DNA of 64,000 bases from Phymorhynchus buccinoides. Taxonomy: Eukaryota; Mollusca; Gastropoda; Neogastropoda; Raphitomidae. The stretch is from assembly GCA_017654935.2 (NCBI GenBank), contig CM065699.1, forward strand, positions 9,746,003-9,810,002, read 5' to 3'. A program made the position numbers and the translations under genes. Below, one piece after another: positions 35,948 through 50,576 of the stretch (its first letter is position 1; each line of letters starts with the position of its first letter). The notes beneath the pieces are model-generated. The model worked only from the letters and a program-made list of their open reading frames with translations. It did not search any database and was not told the DNA's origin.

Positions 35948-37437
35948 GTAAGAACGCGTGCAAGAAGATTTTTCTTTGCTCGTATATAGGCCTACACACG
36001 TGTTGAATACAATGTTAGCAAACACACAAACAGATAGTCAAAAAGAGAAAGGCATAATAATCACCTCCTTAGCGGAGGTAATCATTATGCCTGTGTGGTC
36101 TGAAAAGACAGAACAAAGTTCAGTTGCGTCTGTTGATTTCATTCCAACGGATCTTTGTATTAATTACCATTTTATTCTTAATAAAGTACTTCGCTCCCGC
36201 ATTTTTGTGTGGGTAAGTCCAAAAATTCACAATTCACAATTTGTATTGCCTCTAAGAACAAGTGAAGAAATTCGTTCCTCGGCATGCACATAAGAATAGA
36301 AACAGATAAAACATTTATTATAAGCTAAGATGTAAGATACAGAAAACGAGAAAAGACACATTTGAAAAATAACATAAAATAATACAGGTAAGTGCATTAT
36401 AATGTTGCATAGAACTTGTATGACCGTTTACTCAAATGGTTGTTATCACTGGTTGCCATTAGCCTGTGGTAGGGGCCAATAGTAACATGAGAGCTGTACA
36501 ATCAATGAATTTCAGCTGTAATGGAAATATGATGGTACCGCTTGGTCTTTTGTGGAAGACTATGACTCTCAAACTAGATGGCATTTGCACCAGCTCTAGT
36601 GCTGCTGCCACAGAGATTGATTGGTCTTTGGGGACCTTCCTCAATGCCATCTGTCCTCGAATCCCTTTGACCGAATCTCTTTGGGGTTCAAAAGGTTTTG
36701 TTCTGCGCGTTAGATTAGAAAAGGCTCCACAGACTTCAAGTACTTCAGCTGCAGAACACTACCCTGATATACAAGAATGGGTATTGTATGTTGACGACAT
36801 AGTTAGTTAGTTAGTTAGTTAGTCTGTCATAGTCATGTCAACAGCTATGGTTATCTCAGGACTGTCACCGCATAACATTCGACCACGTATAGCAAAGCAC
36901 ACATCAATGATTCTTAACAACGTCCAAAAACCTGATAACAACAACAACAAAACAGTACAATTCACGATATGCCATCTTCATCATTATACCCTATAGCTCA
37001 TAATTTCACACAGTGCTGAAAAGGTTGAGCCACTCTACTCTACTTATCGGATCCAGATATAAAACAAACAGTAAAAAATGGATAACAAACACATCCTAGC
37101 AATATAAAAATATAAAGAAGATCATATAGGCAAATATGCACTGCAGAATGGACAACATGTGCCCACTCAAGTGCGTAAGGTCTCACGCGTGAAAGCCAGT
37201 GAACAATAAAACAAAAAACAAAACAAAACTGGCATGTCATAAATTGTAACGAGGATGGAGAATGAAAAATGGGGATGAGGGGCTACTCTTAGTTTCAAGC
37301 TCCCCCACCACGACAAGGTGGAAGCGGAAGCCGCGGGGGAGATGTTGACGATATGACTTTGAAATCTTCCTGTGTACTTCTAGCGTCATGGCTGTGACTG
37401 GAACACTGAAGTGTAGCTATTGAATTGGAGCACAGAA

Positions 37438-37815
37438 TAAGCATGATATAGATAACATCACTGAATGCTGCAGAGGATAAGATAGACAAATTAAATTTAT
37501 GTAACCACGGTATAAATAACATCACTGAAGCACAGAACAAGCATGGTATAAATAACATCACTGAATGCTGCAGAAGATAAGATAGACACTGAATGTAGGA
37601 GCACAGTATGCATGGTATATAATAACATCACTGAATGCTGCAGAGGATAAGATAGACAACATGTATGGAGCACAGCAAGCATGGTATAAATAACATCACT
37701 GAATGCTGCATGTTGGAGCAAGATAAGATAGACAACATGTAGGAGCACAGAACAAGCGTGGTATAAATAACATCACTGAATGCTGCAGAAGATAAGATAG
37801 ACAACATGTAAGACA
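37438..37815. repeat. 69-bp minisatellite array in the receptor intron (C), irregular
   Basis: Counterpart of 19105-19465, but units are interrupted by small irregular indels. For example, partial units occur near 37490-37500, 37590-37620 and 37700-37730, where B is regular. This could be real decay or poor consensus. Confidence 0.85.
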
Positions 37816-38222
37816 TGAGATCTGAGGAAAGTAAAATTTCCTTAAAAGTTCCGGGGGTCTGGGGACCTGGTGTAGGCCTCCAGTGGAGTCCAGGTGCAAC
37901 GCCCTGGTAGAGGTGCTGAAGCTTTTTAAAGCAAACTGAGGCTTAAAAAACACACAAAATAAGTAAAGATCTATCCCAAAGAACGTGCACATGCTGGATT
38001 GCATTGTGGATTTGAGTGGCAACTGGGACATGATTGCTTCGTTCATGCTTTTATTAACCAATTCCAGTCTACACCATCTCCCCCGAATTTCTCAATGGAT
38101 TTACACTTATCTCAAGAACAGCTCTGCTGACTTAAAGAATTTCCTTAAAACAATCTCATGTCTGAATTAATATAGCCAAAATGTCACATATTCACTGATC
38201 ATGCCCACTTTGTTGCTTCCAG

Positions 38223-39185
38223 GTGATCACCCTCATCAGGCACGTCCTTGGCCCTATTGCTCTACTCTGCACTCTAGTCAACATCGTGGTCTTCTACCAG
38301 AAATCCATGAGAGGCAACTGCGTCTACATTCTGGCCATCAGCAAGTCGCAGATTCTCTTCGTCCTAATCTCCTTCTACTTCCTTTTTCTCAACAATAGTA
38401 TCACCGATAGTTTTGAAACCGTGTCCACTCTCTTTTACATGGGGATCTACGGTAATTTGGTGCTCCTCACGGGGAATTACCTGGTGATGTGTTTGTTGGC
38501 TGGGGAGAGGTTGTACGCTGTGCTCAGACCTCTGCACGCCAAGGAGTTCGTGTTGGCCAAATATCCCGTGCTGTTTTCATGCGCGGCTTTCCTGACAACC
38601 GCTACGGGTCATGTTCATCTGATTCTCAAGTACACAATCGGGGAGTTCTACATTCCCGGTGTGGGAATTCGATACACCCTGTTTTTATCGTCCGTGTTTC
38701 TTCAGAACAAAACCGTCATGGAAGGCATGCAAACTGGGGTGAAAATCTTGTTCTCTTACCTGCCCCTTATCGTTCTCACTTTTCTCAACGTGTCCATCGT
38801 GGTGGTGTTGCGTCTCCACAGCTTGGAGAGACGTCGGATGAAAACCACGTCAACTGACGCGGAACGTCGTGAGCATCAGATGATACTGACTGTACTTTGC
38901 GTCACGGTGTGTTACGTCGTTTTGTCGCTCCCGTTGGCGACCTTTTCCACTTTAACGGCTCTTTTGCCAGAGTTTCGGTTGAGAGGGAAGGAGTCCAGCG
39001 TGTTTATGGTGATGAATAATTTTTGCGCCATTTGTATTTTGCTCAGTTGTGCCTCCGATTTCGTGTGCTTCGTGAGTTTGAGTTCTGCTTACAGGAAGAC
39101 GTGCATTCGTTTGTTTCGACTGAAGGGCGTTTGTGGAATCGGTGGATCAAAGAAGACAGAGTTACCAGCGCTGCAAGAGGCCTAA
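38223..39185 (+). CDS. Rhodopsin-like 7TM receptor, exon 2 (C copy)
   Basis: 320 codons plus TAA, intact, opening after TTGTTGCTTCCAG. Same architecture as the B gene; differences include AGERLY for AAERLY at the TM3 end, VFLQNKT for VFHQNKT in the second extracellular loop, and VMNNFC for VINNVC in TM7. The Ala-to-Gly change is next to the ERL motif. ATTAAA follows at 39244. Probably an allele of 17737-18699 rather than a separate gene. Confidence 0.85.
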   Translation: MITLIRHVLGPIALLCTLVNIVVFYQKSMRGNCVYILAISKSQILFVLISFYFLFLNNSITDSFETVSTLFYMGIYGNLVLLTGNYLVMCLLAGERLYAVLRPLHAKEFVLAKYPVLFSCAAFLTTATGHVHLILKYTIGEFYIPGVGIRYTLFLSSVFLQNKTVMEGMQTGVKILFSYLPLIVLTFLNVSIVVVLRLHSLERRRMKTTSTDAERREHQMILTVLCVTVCYVVLSLPLATFSTLTALLPEFRLRGKESSVFMVMNNFCAICILLSCASDFVCFVSLSSAYRKTCIRLFRLKGVCGIGGSKKTELPALQEA

Positions 39186-39304
39186 CGCGGCTGTTTGTAA
39201 AACGAAGTTGATAACAAGGAATCTGGAATCCAAGGAAGAGAAAATTAAAAGGCTATGAACATTACATTGTGTGGATAACCCTCATGTATAGACTAATTGT
39301 ATAA

Positions 39305-39625
39305 AACAAACAAATCTTACCTGGTAAGATGACGTTTGTTGTAGATTCTACCGAATTTCAGTATAGTCTGGCACGGTGCAATATGCCATCTCACCTTACC
39401 GCCCACTCCCAGTCTTGAGAGTGCAAAGAGTAAACACTGATCACAATTTATTTATTTATTTAGTTATTTATTTTTCTTATTTATTTACTTAATTTTTTGT
39501 TTACTTTCCTTTTCAAGGGGTGGGCTAACATTTTTGGGAAGGGCATATTGCACCATACCAGACTACACTACAGATTCGGTAGAATCTACAACAAACGTCA
39601 TCTTACCAGGTAAGATTTGTTTGTT
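39305..39625. mobile_element. 321-bp MITE (C copy)
   Basis: Same element as 17297-17617, same length, inverted with the rest of contig C. Terminal inverted repeats containing CTTACCTGGTAAGATGACG are intact. Confidence 0.8.
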
Positions 39626-40968
39626 ATATTGAATTCCACCTCATCTGGTTTCATCTGTCACTGGGTGCCTATGCTATTTTAGAGAAACAGTGTTTACTAT
39701 TTGCCTGTAGCTTCTGTCTTTTTTTTAAATTCTTTTTTTCTTTCCCTTTTCCCCTTTAAATGGATGAACACAATACGTTTCTGATTTCTGTCGCTCATGT
39801 GGCCTGTCCGAAGTTTCTGTTGCTTGTCAGGCATGCTTATGTCGTTCTTTTGGAACTTGGTAAACATAGACATGTCCGTCCTACCTGCTGCCATCAGGAG
39901 GACATTTGTGGGCATGTGCAGCTTTGCTGCTGATGCACTGACATCTCTGATGCTATGTGGTTTGAAACATATTTATGTATTGTGTGTCCATGCCTGTCTT
40001 AGTAAAGGTCTTTCATATTTAGCAACCTTGTGTCTCAAAGAAGATAATTATTGTCATGCCCCATATCATAGCATTACATTGTATGGAACTTGTAAGCCTA
40101 TGAGCAATTATTTTTTCTAGGCAATGTTTTCTGATTTGCAGTTTTCCAACTTGTGACATTGGTTGAATATATCCAACAGTCACTATAGACTTTACATTCA
40201 TTCCATATCATAAAATTGAGTGAGCCCCTCCTCTCAGTTCACGTACACATTTAGCTTAGTAGGCCCAGATAAAACCATGAGGTACTAAAGCACAATTATG
40301 CAGTTTGAAACATTATGTATTTAGATCAGACACGATGGAAGGGATAAGCTTTACCACTATATTAATGTGAATGAGGTGAGGATCTCAGTTTTCACCCCTT
40401 GGTCCGTGACCTCTCTTGCTGCTGTTACTAACTCAAAAACACGGCCCCTGTCATTCTTGCTTCTTGCATCCTTCCCTTTGAAGCTAGTATAGGAATGCAG
40501 CCGTCAGAGTTTGCTTTGAGATAATGATGCCAGCCTGTGTCCTAGTATAAAACTATGCTACTGGCCCTTTCCCCGTACTGTAAAGGAGGGAAGAAAAGGG
40601 AGAAGGTCTGGCATGTTGCTATGGTGCTATCATTAGCTTGTAGCATTAACCCTTGCCCTTGGTGTGAATGAAACACATGTGTGCCCCCCCCCCCCTTTTA
40701 TGTTTAGGGCATGGCTAGCTACTGCAATATTTCGGCTGCATTCACATAGGTTATACTTATGCGTCTGTCTCTGAAGCAGATGGACATTTAAAAGAGATTG
40801 TGTATATTCCCTGCAATAATAGTCTGCTCATTTCAATTAAGTACTATGTACTTACGCCCTTCGTTTTGGGGTCTTAAATGGTTGCATGATTATTGTCTGA
40901 TGTCCTTGTCTAAAACTGGTAGGAGGATAGTTTGTATGGCTTGCTCATAGCAGATTTTCTGTCCCTCT

Positions 40969-42680
40969 GTGGATCTTTTCCTGCCTGCCCGTGGCAGATT
41001 TCTGTATGTGGATGATTTCCTGTCTGCCCATGGCAGATTTCTGTATGTGGATTATTTCCTGTCTGCCCGTGGCAGATTTCTGTATGTGGATGATTTCCTG
41101 TCTGCCCATGGCAGATTTCTGTATGTGGATGATTTCCTGTCTGCCCATGGCAGATTTCTGTATGTGGATGATTTCCTGTCTGCCCGTGGCAGATTTCTGT
41201 ATGTGGATGATTTCCTGTCTGCCCGTGGCAGATTTCTGTATGTGGATGATTTCCTGTCTGCCCATGGCAGATTTCTGTATGTGGATGATTTCCTGTCTGC
41301 CCGTGGCAGATTTCTGTATGTGGATGATTTCCTGTCTGCCCATGGCAGATTTCTGTATGTGGATGATTTCCTGTCTGTGGCAGATTTCTGTATGTGGATG
41401 ATTTCCTGTCTGCCCGTGGCAGATTTCTGTATGTGGATGATTTCCTGTCTGCCCGTGGCAGATTTCTGTATGTGGATGATTTCCTGTCTGCCCATGGCAG
41501 ATTTCTGTATGTGGATGATTTCCTGTCTGCCCGTGGCAGATTTCTGTATGTGGATGATTTCCTGTCTGCCCGTGGCAGATTTCTGTATGTGGATGATTTC
41601 CTGTCTGCCCATGGCAGATTTCTGTATGTGGATGATTTCCTGTCTGCCCATGTCAGATTTCTGTATGTGGATGATTTCCTGTCTGCCTGTGGCAGATTTC
41701 TGTATGTGGATGATTTTCTGTCTGCCTGTGGCAGATTTCTGTATGTGGATGATTTCCTGTCTGCCCATGGCAGATTTCTGTATGTGGATGATTTTCTGTC
41801 TGCCTGTGACAGATTTCTGTATGTGGATGATTTTCTGTCCGCCCGTGGCAGATTTCTGTATGTGGATGATTTTCTGTCTGCCTGTGACAGATTTGTGTAT
41901 GTGGATGATTTTCTGTCTGCCTGTGGCAGATTTGTGTATGTGGATGATTTTCTGTCCGTCCATGGCAGATTTGTGTATGTGGATGATTTTCTGTCTGCCT
42001 GTGGCAGATTTGTGTATGTGGATGATTTTCTGTCCGCCCGTGGCAGATTTCTGTATGTGGATGATTTTCTGTCTGCCTGTGGCAGATTTCTGTATGTGGA
42101 TGATTTTCTGTCTGCCCGTGGCAGATTTGTGTATGTGGATGATTTTCTGTCGTGGCAGATTTCTGTATGTGGATGATTTTCTGTTTGCCTGTGGCAGATG
42201 ATTTCTGTCTGTGTATGTGGATGATTTTCTGTCTGCCTGTGGCAGATGTATGTGGATGATTTTTGTTCTGTGGCAGATTTGTGTATGTGGATGATTTTCT
42301 GTCTCCCCATGGCAGATTTTGTATGTGGATGATTTTTTCCGCCTGTGGCAGATTTCTGTATGTGGATGATTTTCTGTCTGCCTGTGGCAGATTTCTGTAT
42401 GTAGATGATTTTCTGTCTGCCCGTGGCATAATTTCTGTCTGTTTGTGGAGACTTTCCGTTTGCCTGTGGCAGAATTTCTGTCTGTGGTGGTTTTCTGTCT
42501 ACCCATGGCGAATTTTCTGTCTGTGGTTAATTTCTGTCTCCCCATGGCCGGTTTTGGTAATTTACTGTCATAGCGGCTGGCTTTCTGAGTGCCTACAGCG
42601 GACTTTCTGTCTACCTAGACACAATGTTGCCTGTGGTCATTATCTGTCTACCTGTGGTAATTTACTGTCATAACATCACT
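40969..42680. repeat. 39-bp minisatellite array (C) with degenerate edge
   Basis: Mirror of 14200-15975. The core has about 37 units reading CTGCCCGTGGCAGATTTCTG and TATGTGGATGATTTCCTGT. Small deletions at about 41375, 42148 and 42195-42350 break the 39-bp register, unlike B. Confidence 0.93.
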
Positions 42681-43510
42681 GAGTGCTACAGAGGATCAGA
42701 TAGACACAATGTTGGAGCACAGAATAATCATGGTATGAATAACATCACTGAAGGCTGCAGACGATAAGATAGACACAATGTTGGAGCACATAATAATCAT
42801 GGTATGAGTAACATCACTGAATGCTGCAGACGATAAGATAGACACAATGTTGGAGCACAGAACAATCATAGTATGAGTAACATCATTGAATGCTGTAGAG
42901 GATAAGATAGACAAAATGTAGGAGTACAGAATAAGCATGGTATGAATAGCATCACTGAATGCTGCATATGATAAGATAGACACAATGTTGGAGCACATAA
43001 TATGCATGGTATAAATAGCATCACTCAGTGATGCAGAAGATAAGATAGACACAATGTTGGAGCACAGCATAATCATGGTGTGAATAGCATCACTGAATGC
43101 TACAGAAGATAAGATAGACAACATGTAGGAGCACAGAATAAGCGTGGTATAATTACCAACCCTGAAGGCTGCATAGGATAAGATAGACAACATGTAGAAG
43201 CACAGAAAAAGCATGGTATAAATAACATAACTGAATGCTACAGAACAAGCATGGTATAATAACATCACTGCATGCTGTAGAGGATAGGATAGACACAATG
43301 TTGGATCACAGAATAAACATGGTATGAATAACATCACTCAATGCTGCAGAGGATAAGATAGATAACATGTCGAAGCACAGAATAAGCATGCTATAAATAA
43401 CATCACTGAATGCTGCACATAATAAGTTAGACAACATGTAGGAGCACACAATAAGCATGTGTAAAAATAACAACCCTGGAGGCTGCATAGGATAAGATAG
43501 ACACAATGTC
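42676..43510. repeat. 69-bp minisatellite array (C, beside pseudogene copy 2)
   Basis: Mirror of 13357-14190, about 12 copies, nearly identical to B. Confidence 0.9.
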
Positions 43511-43947
43511 AGACAGGAGATCTGAGGAAAGTAAAATTTCCTGAAAAGTTACTGGGGGTCTGGGGACCGGTGTAGGCCTCCAGTGGGGTCCAGGGGCAAC
43601 GCCCTGGTAGAGGTGCTGAAGCTTTGTTAAGCAAACTGAGGCCTAAAAACACTAAAATAAGTAAAAAAATATCCTAAAAAAACGTGCACATACTGGTTTG
43701 CATTGTGGATTTGAGTGGCAACTGGAACATGATTGCTTCGTTCATGCTTCCATTAGCCACTCCCAGTCTACACCATCTCCCCCGAATTTCTCAATGGATT
43801 TACACTTATCTCAAGAACAGCTAGCTCTGCTGACTTAAAGAATTTTCTGAAATCAGGCAATTTCCTGAAGAAAAACAATCTCATGTCTGAATTAATGTAG
43901 ACAAACTATCGCACATTCACTGATCATGCCCACTTTGTTGCTTCCAG

Positions 43948-44911
43948 GTGATCACCCTCATCAAGCACGTCCTTGATCCTATTGCTCTACTCTGCACTCT
44001 AGTCAACATCGTGGTCTTCTACCAGAAATCCTTGAGAGGCAACAGCATCTACATCCTGGCCATCAGCAAATCGCAGATTCTCTACGTCCTAATCTCCTTC
44101 TACTTCCTTTTACCCAACAATACTATCTCCGGTAGCTTTGAAGCCATGTCCACTCTCTTTTACATGGGGATCTATTGTAAAGTGGTGCTCCTCACAGGGA
44201 ATTACCTGGTGATGTGTTTGTTGGCTGCAGAGAGGCTGTACGCTGTGCTCAGACCTCTGCACGTCAAGGAGTTTGTGTTGGCCAAATATCCCGTGCTGTT
44301 TTCATGCGCAGCTTTCCTGACAACTGCTGCGGGCCATGTTCATCTGATTATCAAGTACACAGTCAGGGGGTTATACATTCCTGGCGTGGGAGTTCAATAC
44401 ACCATGTTCTTGTCGTCCATGTTTTTTTCAGAACAAAACCGTCATGGAAGGTATGCAAACGGGGGTGAAAATCTTGTTCTCTTACCTGCCCCTTATCGTT
44501 CTCACTTTTCTCAACGTGTCCATCGTGGTGGTGTTGCGTCTCCACAGCTTGGAGAGACGTCAGATGAAAACCACGTCAACTGACGCGGAACGTCGTGAGC
44601 ATCAGATGATGCTAACTGTGGTTTGCGTCACGGTGTGTTACGTCGTGTTGTCGCTCCCGTTGGCGACCTTTTCCACTTTAACGGCTCTTTTGCCAGAGTT
44701 TGGGTTGAGAGGGAAGGAGTCCAGCGTGTTTATGGTGATGAATCATTTTTGCGCCATGTGTATTTTGCTCAGTTGTGCCTCCGATTTCGTGTGCTTCGTG
44801 TGTTTGAGTTCTGCTTACAGGAAGACGTGCATTTGTTTGCTTCGACTGAAGGGCGTTTGTGGAATTGGTGGATAAAAGAAGACAGAATTACCAGCAATGC
44901 AAGAGGCCTGA
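43948..44911 (+). pseudogene. 7TM receptor exon-2 pseudogene (copy 2, C)
   Basis: Counterpart of 11988-12919. Splice acceptor and TM1-TM4 are intact. A 7-T run near 44423-44429 adds one base relative to intact copies and shifts the frame in the second extracellular loop, just before the NKT sequon. The downstream frame is open from about 44444 through TM7. A TAA follows GIGG, removing the last 12 residues. It lacks the 35-bp deletion and TM7 stop of the B copy, so those arose later or are allele-specific. Confidence 0.85.
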
Positions 44912-44949
44912 CACGCATGTTTGTAAAACGAAGTTGATAACAAGGAATC

Positions 44950-45551
44950 TGGGTCGAGTTTCTCTAGATAACGGTCGCTGCGCGAATAACGATTACGCCA
45001 AACGGGGCCTAAGAAACACCCTAAATGTTTGCTAAGGTCAGATAACTCTTTAAGCTTACTCTTCATTTTTTGGAGAGAGAGAGAGAAAAGGGTTGCTATC
45101 ATAAGGGAGATAATTCATACCTCTCTGTCAGTTTGTACAAATGTTTCGATTTCATCCTCGACTATCTGTGTGCAGAAAATTAAATTTGCACTATATTATG
45201 CCATCTAACATGATGAAAATTAAGAACGAGCACTCAAAAACACTTGCGTTTGTTAAATTTGCTAAAATCATCCCATATTTGTTTTCACGATAGACTAAAG
45301 AATATTTGCTGTGGCAAGCTTGTTGTTTTGGTCTTCCATTTTTAAAGTTCAAGTCTCGTCACGCGAGATATAAAAAAAAAAACCCGGAAGTATTAATATT
45401 TCCCATGATCCTTCAAATAGCTTCTCGCTTGCTACCTCGATCACAGCCACAAAACGTTTTCGAGAAACGCCAGCAAAAGAGATGTTTCTTAGTACCATTT
45501 TTGCCGATTTGCGCTCACGCTACGTAACGTTAGCCCTTGTAAAACGGCCCA
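44950..45551. mobile_element. 602-bp DNA-transposon-like insertion (C copy)
   Basis: Counterpart of 11350-11949, beginning TGGGTCGAGTTTC and ending ACGGCCCA. Inverted terminal sequence as described there. No coding capacity. Confidence 0.7.
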
Positions 45552-47209
45552 TGGAATCCAAGGAAGAGAAAATTACAAGGCTATTAACATTACATTGTAT
45601 GGATAACCCTCCTATATAGTAACTAAAAATCAGTCAAATAAGGTAACAAGGCACATGGATATTTTTCTTAACAAGCAATGCTTTAAACTGATGTAAATGA
45701 ATGAAAATAACTAACGTTCATGAATGAAAAAATATTCTTTTTAAATGTCCTTTCACTGTTCAAATAATATGTATAATAATTGGTGTTTTAAAAAACAAAT
45801 TTCGATGTTGGATAAACAGGCGCAAGACATGGCTGCTGAAAATCAGACTTTCTCGACCTGCCAGATAATTGGTTCTAGCTGTCCAATGATCGATCAAGTC
45901 AGCGGGTTAAGAAAGTCAGCAACTAATAGACGATTTTCGGAGAGAGAAAAAAAAACCTAGGCGAGAGCACTTCGTGAAAAGTAGAATTGCTTACCTACAT
46001 TACTCGGTCAAATTCCATAGCAACAATGCAGCAATGGCGTCGAAGCTTGAAACCGCAGGATGCGAGTCAGCGACTTGCCAACATTTTTTTAGATAAATGA
46101 GAGGCGGCCAGTAGGCCTATCCACAAACTGGGAGAACAAACTGGTAGAGTAACTCTCCCTGTTTGACCGATTGAATTAGGCAAGATCACTCACACACACC
46201 ATTAAATTACTCCCCTTAATTATTTCTGAACAATTCTTATTATAGATGATTCCATTGTTAGGCCACTATTGAACCCTACCACAAGCTTGGGTCAACCATA
46301 ACCACTGTATTAATACATTTTATTGAAATGGTGGCTATGGTTGAACCCAGGGTTCAATGATGATGTGAGAGCTGTATAATAAGTGATTGTTTTGTTTTTA
46401 CAGTTGTACAGCTTTCAGGGAAGACTGTGATTCTCAAAGTGGGAAGCATTTCCACTCCCTCTTACTGCTGCAGCCAAAGGGGCGAAGGGCCAGCCACACG
46501 TCAGTTAAAATCGTGCGACTGTACGATACGGTTCCATCGCGTGGTCTCCAAGAACAAATGTGATTCGCACATCGAGATCACGTGAGCGAAAACATGAGCG
46601 AAGCTTCATCGCGTGCAATTCCCCAGCCCACCCCATGCGCAATGAGCTTTCAACGATTTGGGCTTTCTGCGTGATCAAAGTAGAATTTTAGATCTAGCCT
46701 AGACAGCGTGTGGCAGGAAGGCCTAGCAGACGATTGAAATAGGTAGAACGTCATTAACTTACTGATAAGTAACGGTTGTGTGCACGCACGCGTCATCCAT
46801 TTTAATAATAATATTAATAATAATACTGAGCATTTATATAGGCTTTACTCCCTTTGCAGACAATAAAACACAAATAAGTCATTATACACATAAGACTCAC
46901 TACAATCAAATAAAATATGCATAAAATAATATTATTTAAACAAAGCCCTGTTCATAACCACAAAATTTGAAACAATATTACAATATTATAAGAAAAGAAA
47001 CAAAATTGCAAGGGAAATCAAAGCTTAATGCGTCATCTCACCCCCTAAATGAGATTTTAAAGGGTAAATCTCACGCACAGTTTCAGATTCTAGGGGGTGA
47101 TTTGAGAGCTCTAGTGCGTAAATACGCACAATCTGTACGTTTTCAGAAGCCCTGTTGACGTACAGTCGCACGGTTTTAGCTGACGTGTGGCTGGCCATTA
47201 AGTCAGCCT

Positions 47210-47337
47210 TAAAGACCCCCCACGTCACGTGTCACATTCCCTCTTATGCTAGGAAGATTTTTTAAGATTTCTTACCAGCTATAAGAGGGAAAACACGTGA
47301 AAAATGTTATTTTGACACGTGACGTGGTGGGTCTTTA
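47210..47337. mobile_element. Short foldback MITE (C copy)
   Basis: Counterpart of 9568-9696, starting TAAAGACCCCCCACGTCACG and ending GTGGTGGGTCTTTA. An additional CACGTG-containing segment lies near 47294, and the inner palindrome is kept. Confidence 0.7.
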
Positions 47338-47693
47338 CGGAACCTTCTCAACAGCCAGCTTGTTCTCAAATCATTGCGGCCGAGAGAGTGGGGATGAGCA
47401 CTGGGCAAAGCGTCTCCAATGTAATTTTTTTTTATCCCAGCCGTCCAGAATAGCTGCTGCCTTCTCTGCTGACTGGTAACCATAGTCAGACACGACTGAC
47501 TGGCGCACATAAAGCGGGCGACACACTATGTGACTGCCTCATATGACTCGATCAGGTCGTGACGTTTCACCTCATTTGCATACCATCCTGCTCGATCAGT
47601 GTGACTCGGTCAGATGACTGGGACAAATAGGACGGGTCCTAAATTTCGCTGATCGAGTCAGCTGATCGAGACCTCTTCTGTGCGGGAAGCAAA

Positions 47694-48767
<1,074 letters not shown>

Positions 48768-49436
48768 CGCGCCTGTTTGTAAAACGAAGTTGATAACAAG
48801 GAATCTGAAATCCAAGGAAGAGAAAATTAAAAGTCTATGAACATTACATTGTGTGGATAACCCTCCTATATAGACTAACTCAAAATCAATCAAATAAGGG
48901 AATAACGCACATGGATATTTTTGTTGACGAAAAATGCCTTAAACTAATGTAAATCAATTACATTAATGAACGAAAATATTAAAAACAAAATTGCCTTTCA
49001 CTGGTAAAATAATAATTGCTGTTTTTAAAAACAAATTTCGATGTTGGATACAAAACATCATGGTTGTTTAAAATCAGACTTTCTCGACCTGCCAGATTGG
49101 TTGTAGCTGTCCCATGATTGATTAAGTTAGCGGGTCAAGAAAGCCAGCAAGTTGATGATTCCATTGTTAGGCCATTATGGAACCCTACCACAAGCTTGGG
49201 TGAACCATGACCACTATTTTAATCAATTGTATTGACATAGTGGTTATGGTTGACCCAAGCTGGTTGTAGCGTTCAATGATAATGTGAGAGCTGTAAAATA
49301 AATGATTTTTGTTAACAGTAGTAAAGCTTTTAGGGAAGACTGTGATTCTCAAAGTGGGAAGCATTTCCACTCCCTCTTACTGCTGCAGCCAAAGGGGCGA
49401 AGGGCCAGCCACACGTCAGCTAAAATCGTGCGACTG

Positions 49437-49515
49437 TACGATACGATTCGATCACGTGGTCTACAAGAACAAATGTGATTCGCGCTTCGAGATCACGTGA
49501 TCGAATCGTATCGTA
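49437..49515. mobile_element. Foldback MITE-like palindrome (C copy)
   Basis: Arms 49437-49458 and 49494-49515, the same 22-bp inverted repeat as at 7374-7452. Confidence 0.65.
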
Positions 49516-50503
49516 AAGGGCTTCATCCCCTGTTTAGAATTTTAACGGGTATTTTCACCCCCAGTTGCAAATTTAAGGGGTAAAGGCGAAAACATGGGAG
49601 AAGCTCCATCGCCTGCAAATCCCCATAGTTTAGAAGCCCAGATCTGTAGCTTGCAAAAATAATGCTGACCTAAACATTTCGGGGTAGAAGCAAACATATA
49701 GTCTGAATGGCTTGTCTACCTGTCTATGAATCATACCATTATTGAACGCAAAACATTAAAACATGTAATTATCCATGCATTTGAAACCCCAATTCAACAC
49801 AAACAAGAGGCGAAGCCTTCAAGGCTCACGTCTGATTTTTATTACTATGTAGAAAATACTGTTAGTGTCAATGTCACAAATGCAGTTATGCAAATTCAAT
49901 GAAAGTAATTTGTGTTTTCAAATCAGTTTAGTAGTAGTACAATGAAGACTTCCAATGGTTCCCTATAAAAGTTTTTAAATTGAGATTTTAAATCAAGGTT
50001 CAGAGTGTAATGCATACATGCTGTCTTAATGTAAAGGTGCATACTATTTATTATTATGTTGGCATTGGTTCGATTATATATACTGTTAATGCAGTTAATA
50101 GATAATATATATATACTGTTAATGCATACTATTTATTATTATGTTGGCAATGGCTAGAATATATATACTGTTAATGCAGTTATACTAACACTGGAACATT
50201 ACAGGATATATGTGAATGACTTGCTCAAATTAGGACATCAATAAAATCCTGCATACTAAGAAAAATGTAACATGTGAAGCGATTCTGTTCATTGCCGAAA
50301 AGATTCTCTGTTTCAACAGCAGTCAGCATTTAAAAACAAATTATATGCCCTCTCTACCACAACCTACTCCCCTCCCCCCTTCGACAACAACTAACCATTG
50401 GTAATGTTTGTGGGGGAACACAAGAGGAACTTAAAATCCTTTTTTAATGGCAGTGAAGAATATGAGTGGTCAGAAAGAAAAATGAGATAACCAGACTCTT
50501 ATG

Positions 50504-50576
50504 ATTCCTGCCAGGATTTGAACCTAGATCTCTGTCTGAAATTCAGACAGCGTGTTACCCGTAACACTACAGGAAT
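50504..50576 (-). other. tRNA-like sequence (C copy)
   Basis: Counterpart of 6153-6225 with one base changed in the D loop. Acceptor, D, anticodon-arm and T stems all remain paired, and the non-canonical anticodon loop is shared. Confidence 0.45.

Noticed and set aside
37985..38170. A 61-codon frame (MHMLDCIVDLSGNW...) just upstream of exon 2, similar in four copies, considered as the N-terminal exon
   Set aside because: It has no consensus splice donor before the acceptor, begins at different Met codons, and the better 53-codon exon with perfect donor and phase lies further up. It is treated as intron.
38223..39185. GTG as a true start codon of the receptor
   Set aside because: GTG starts are very rare in nuclear genes, and the codon directly follows a polypyrimidine-CAG splice acceptor.
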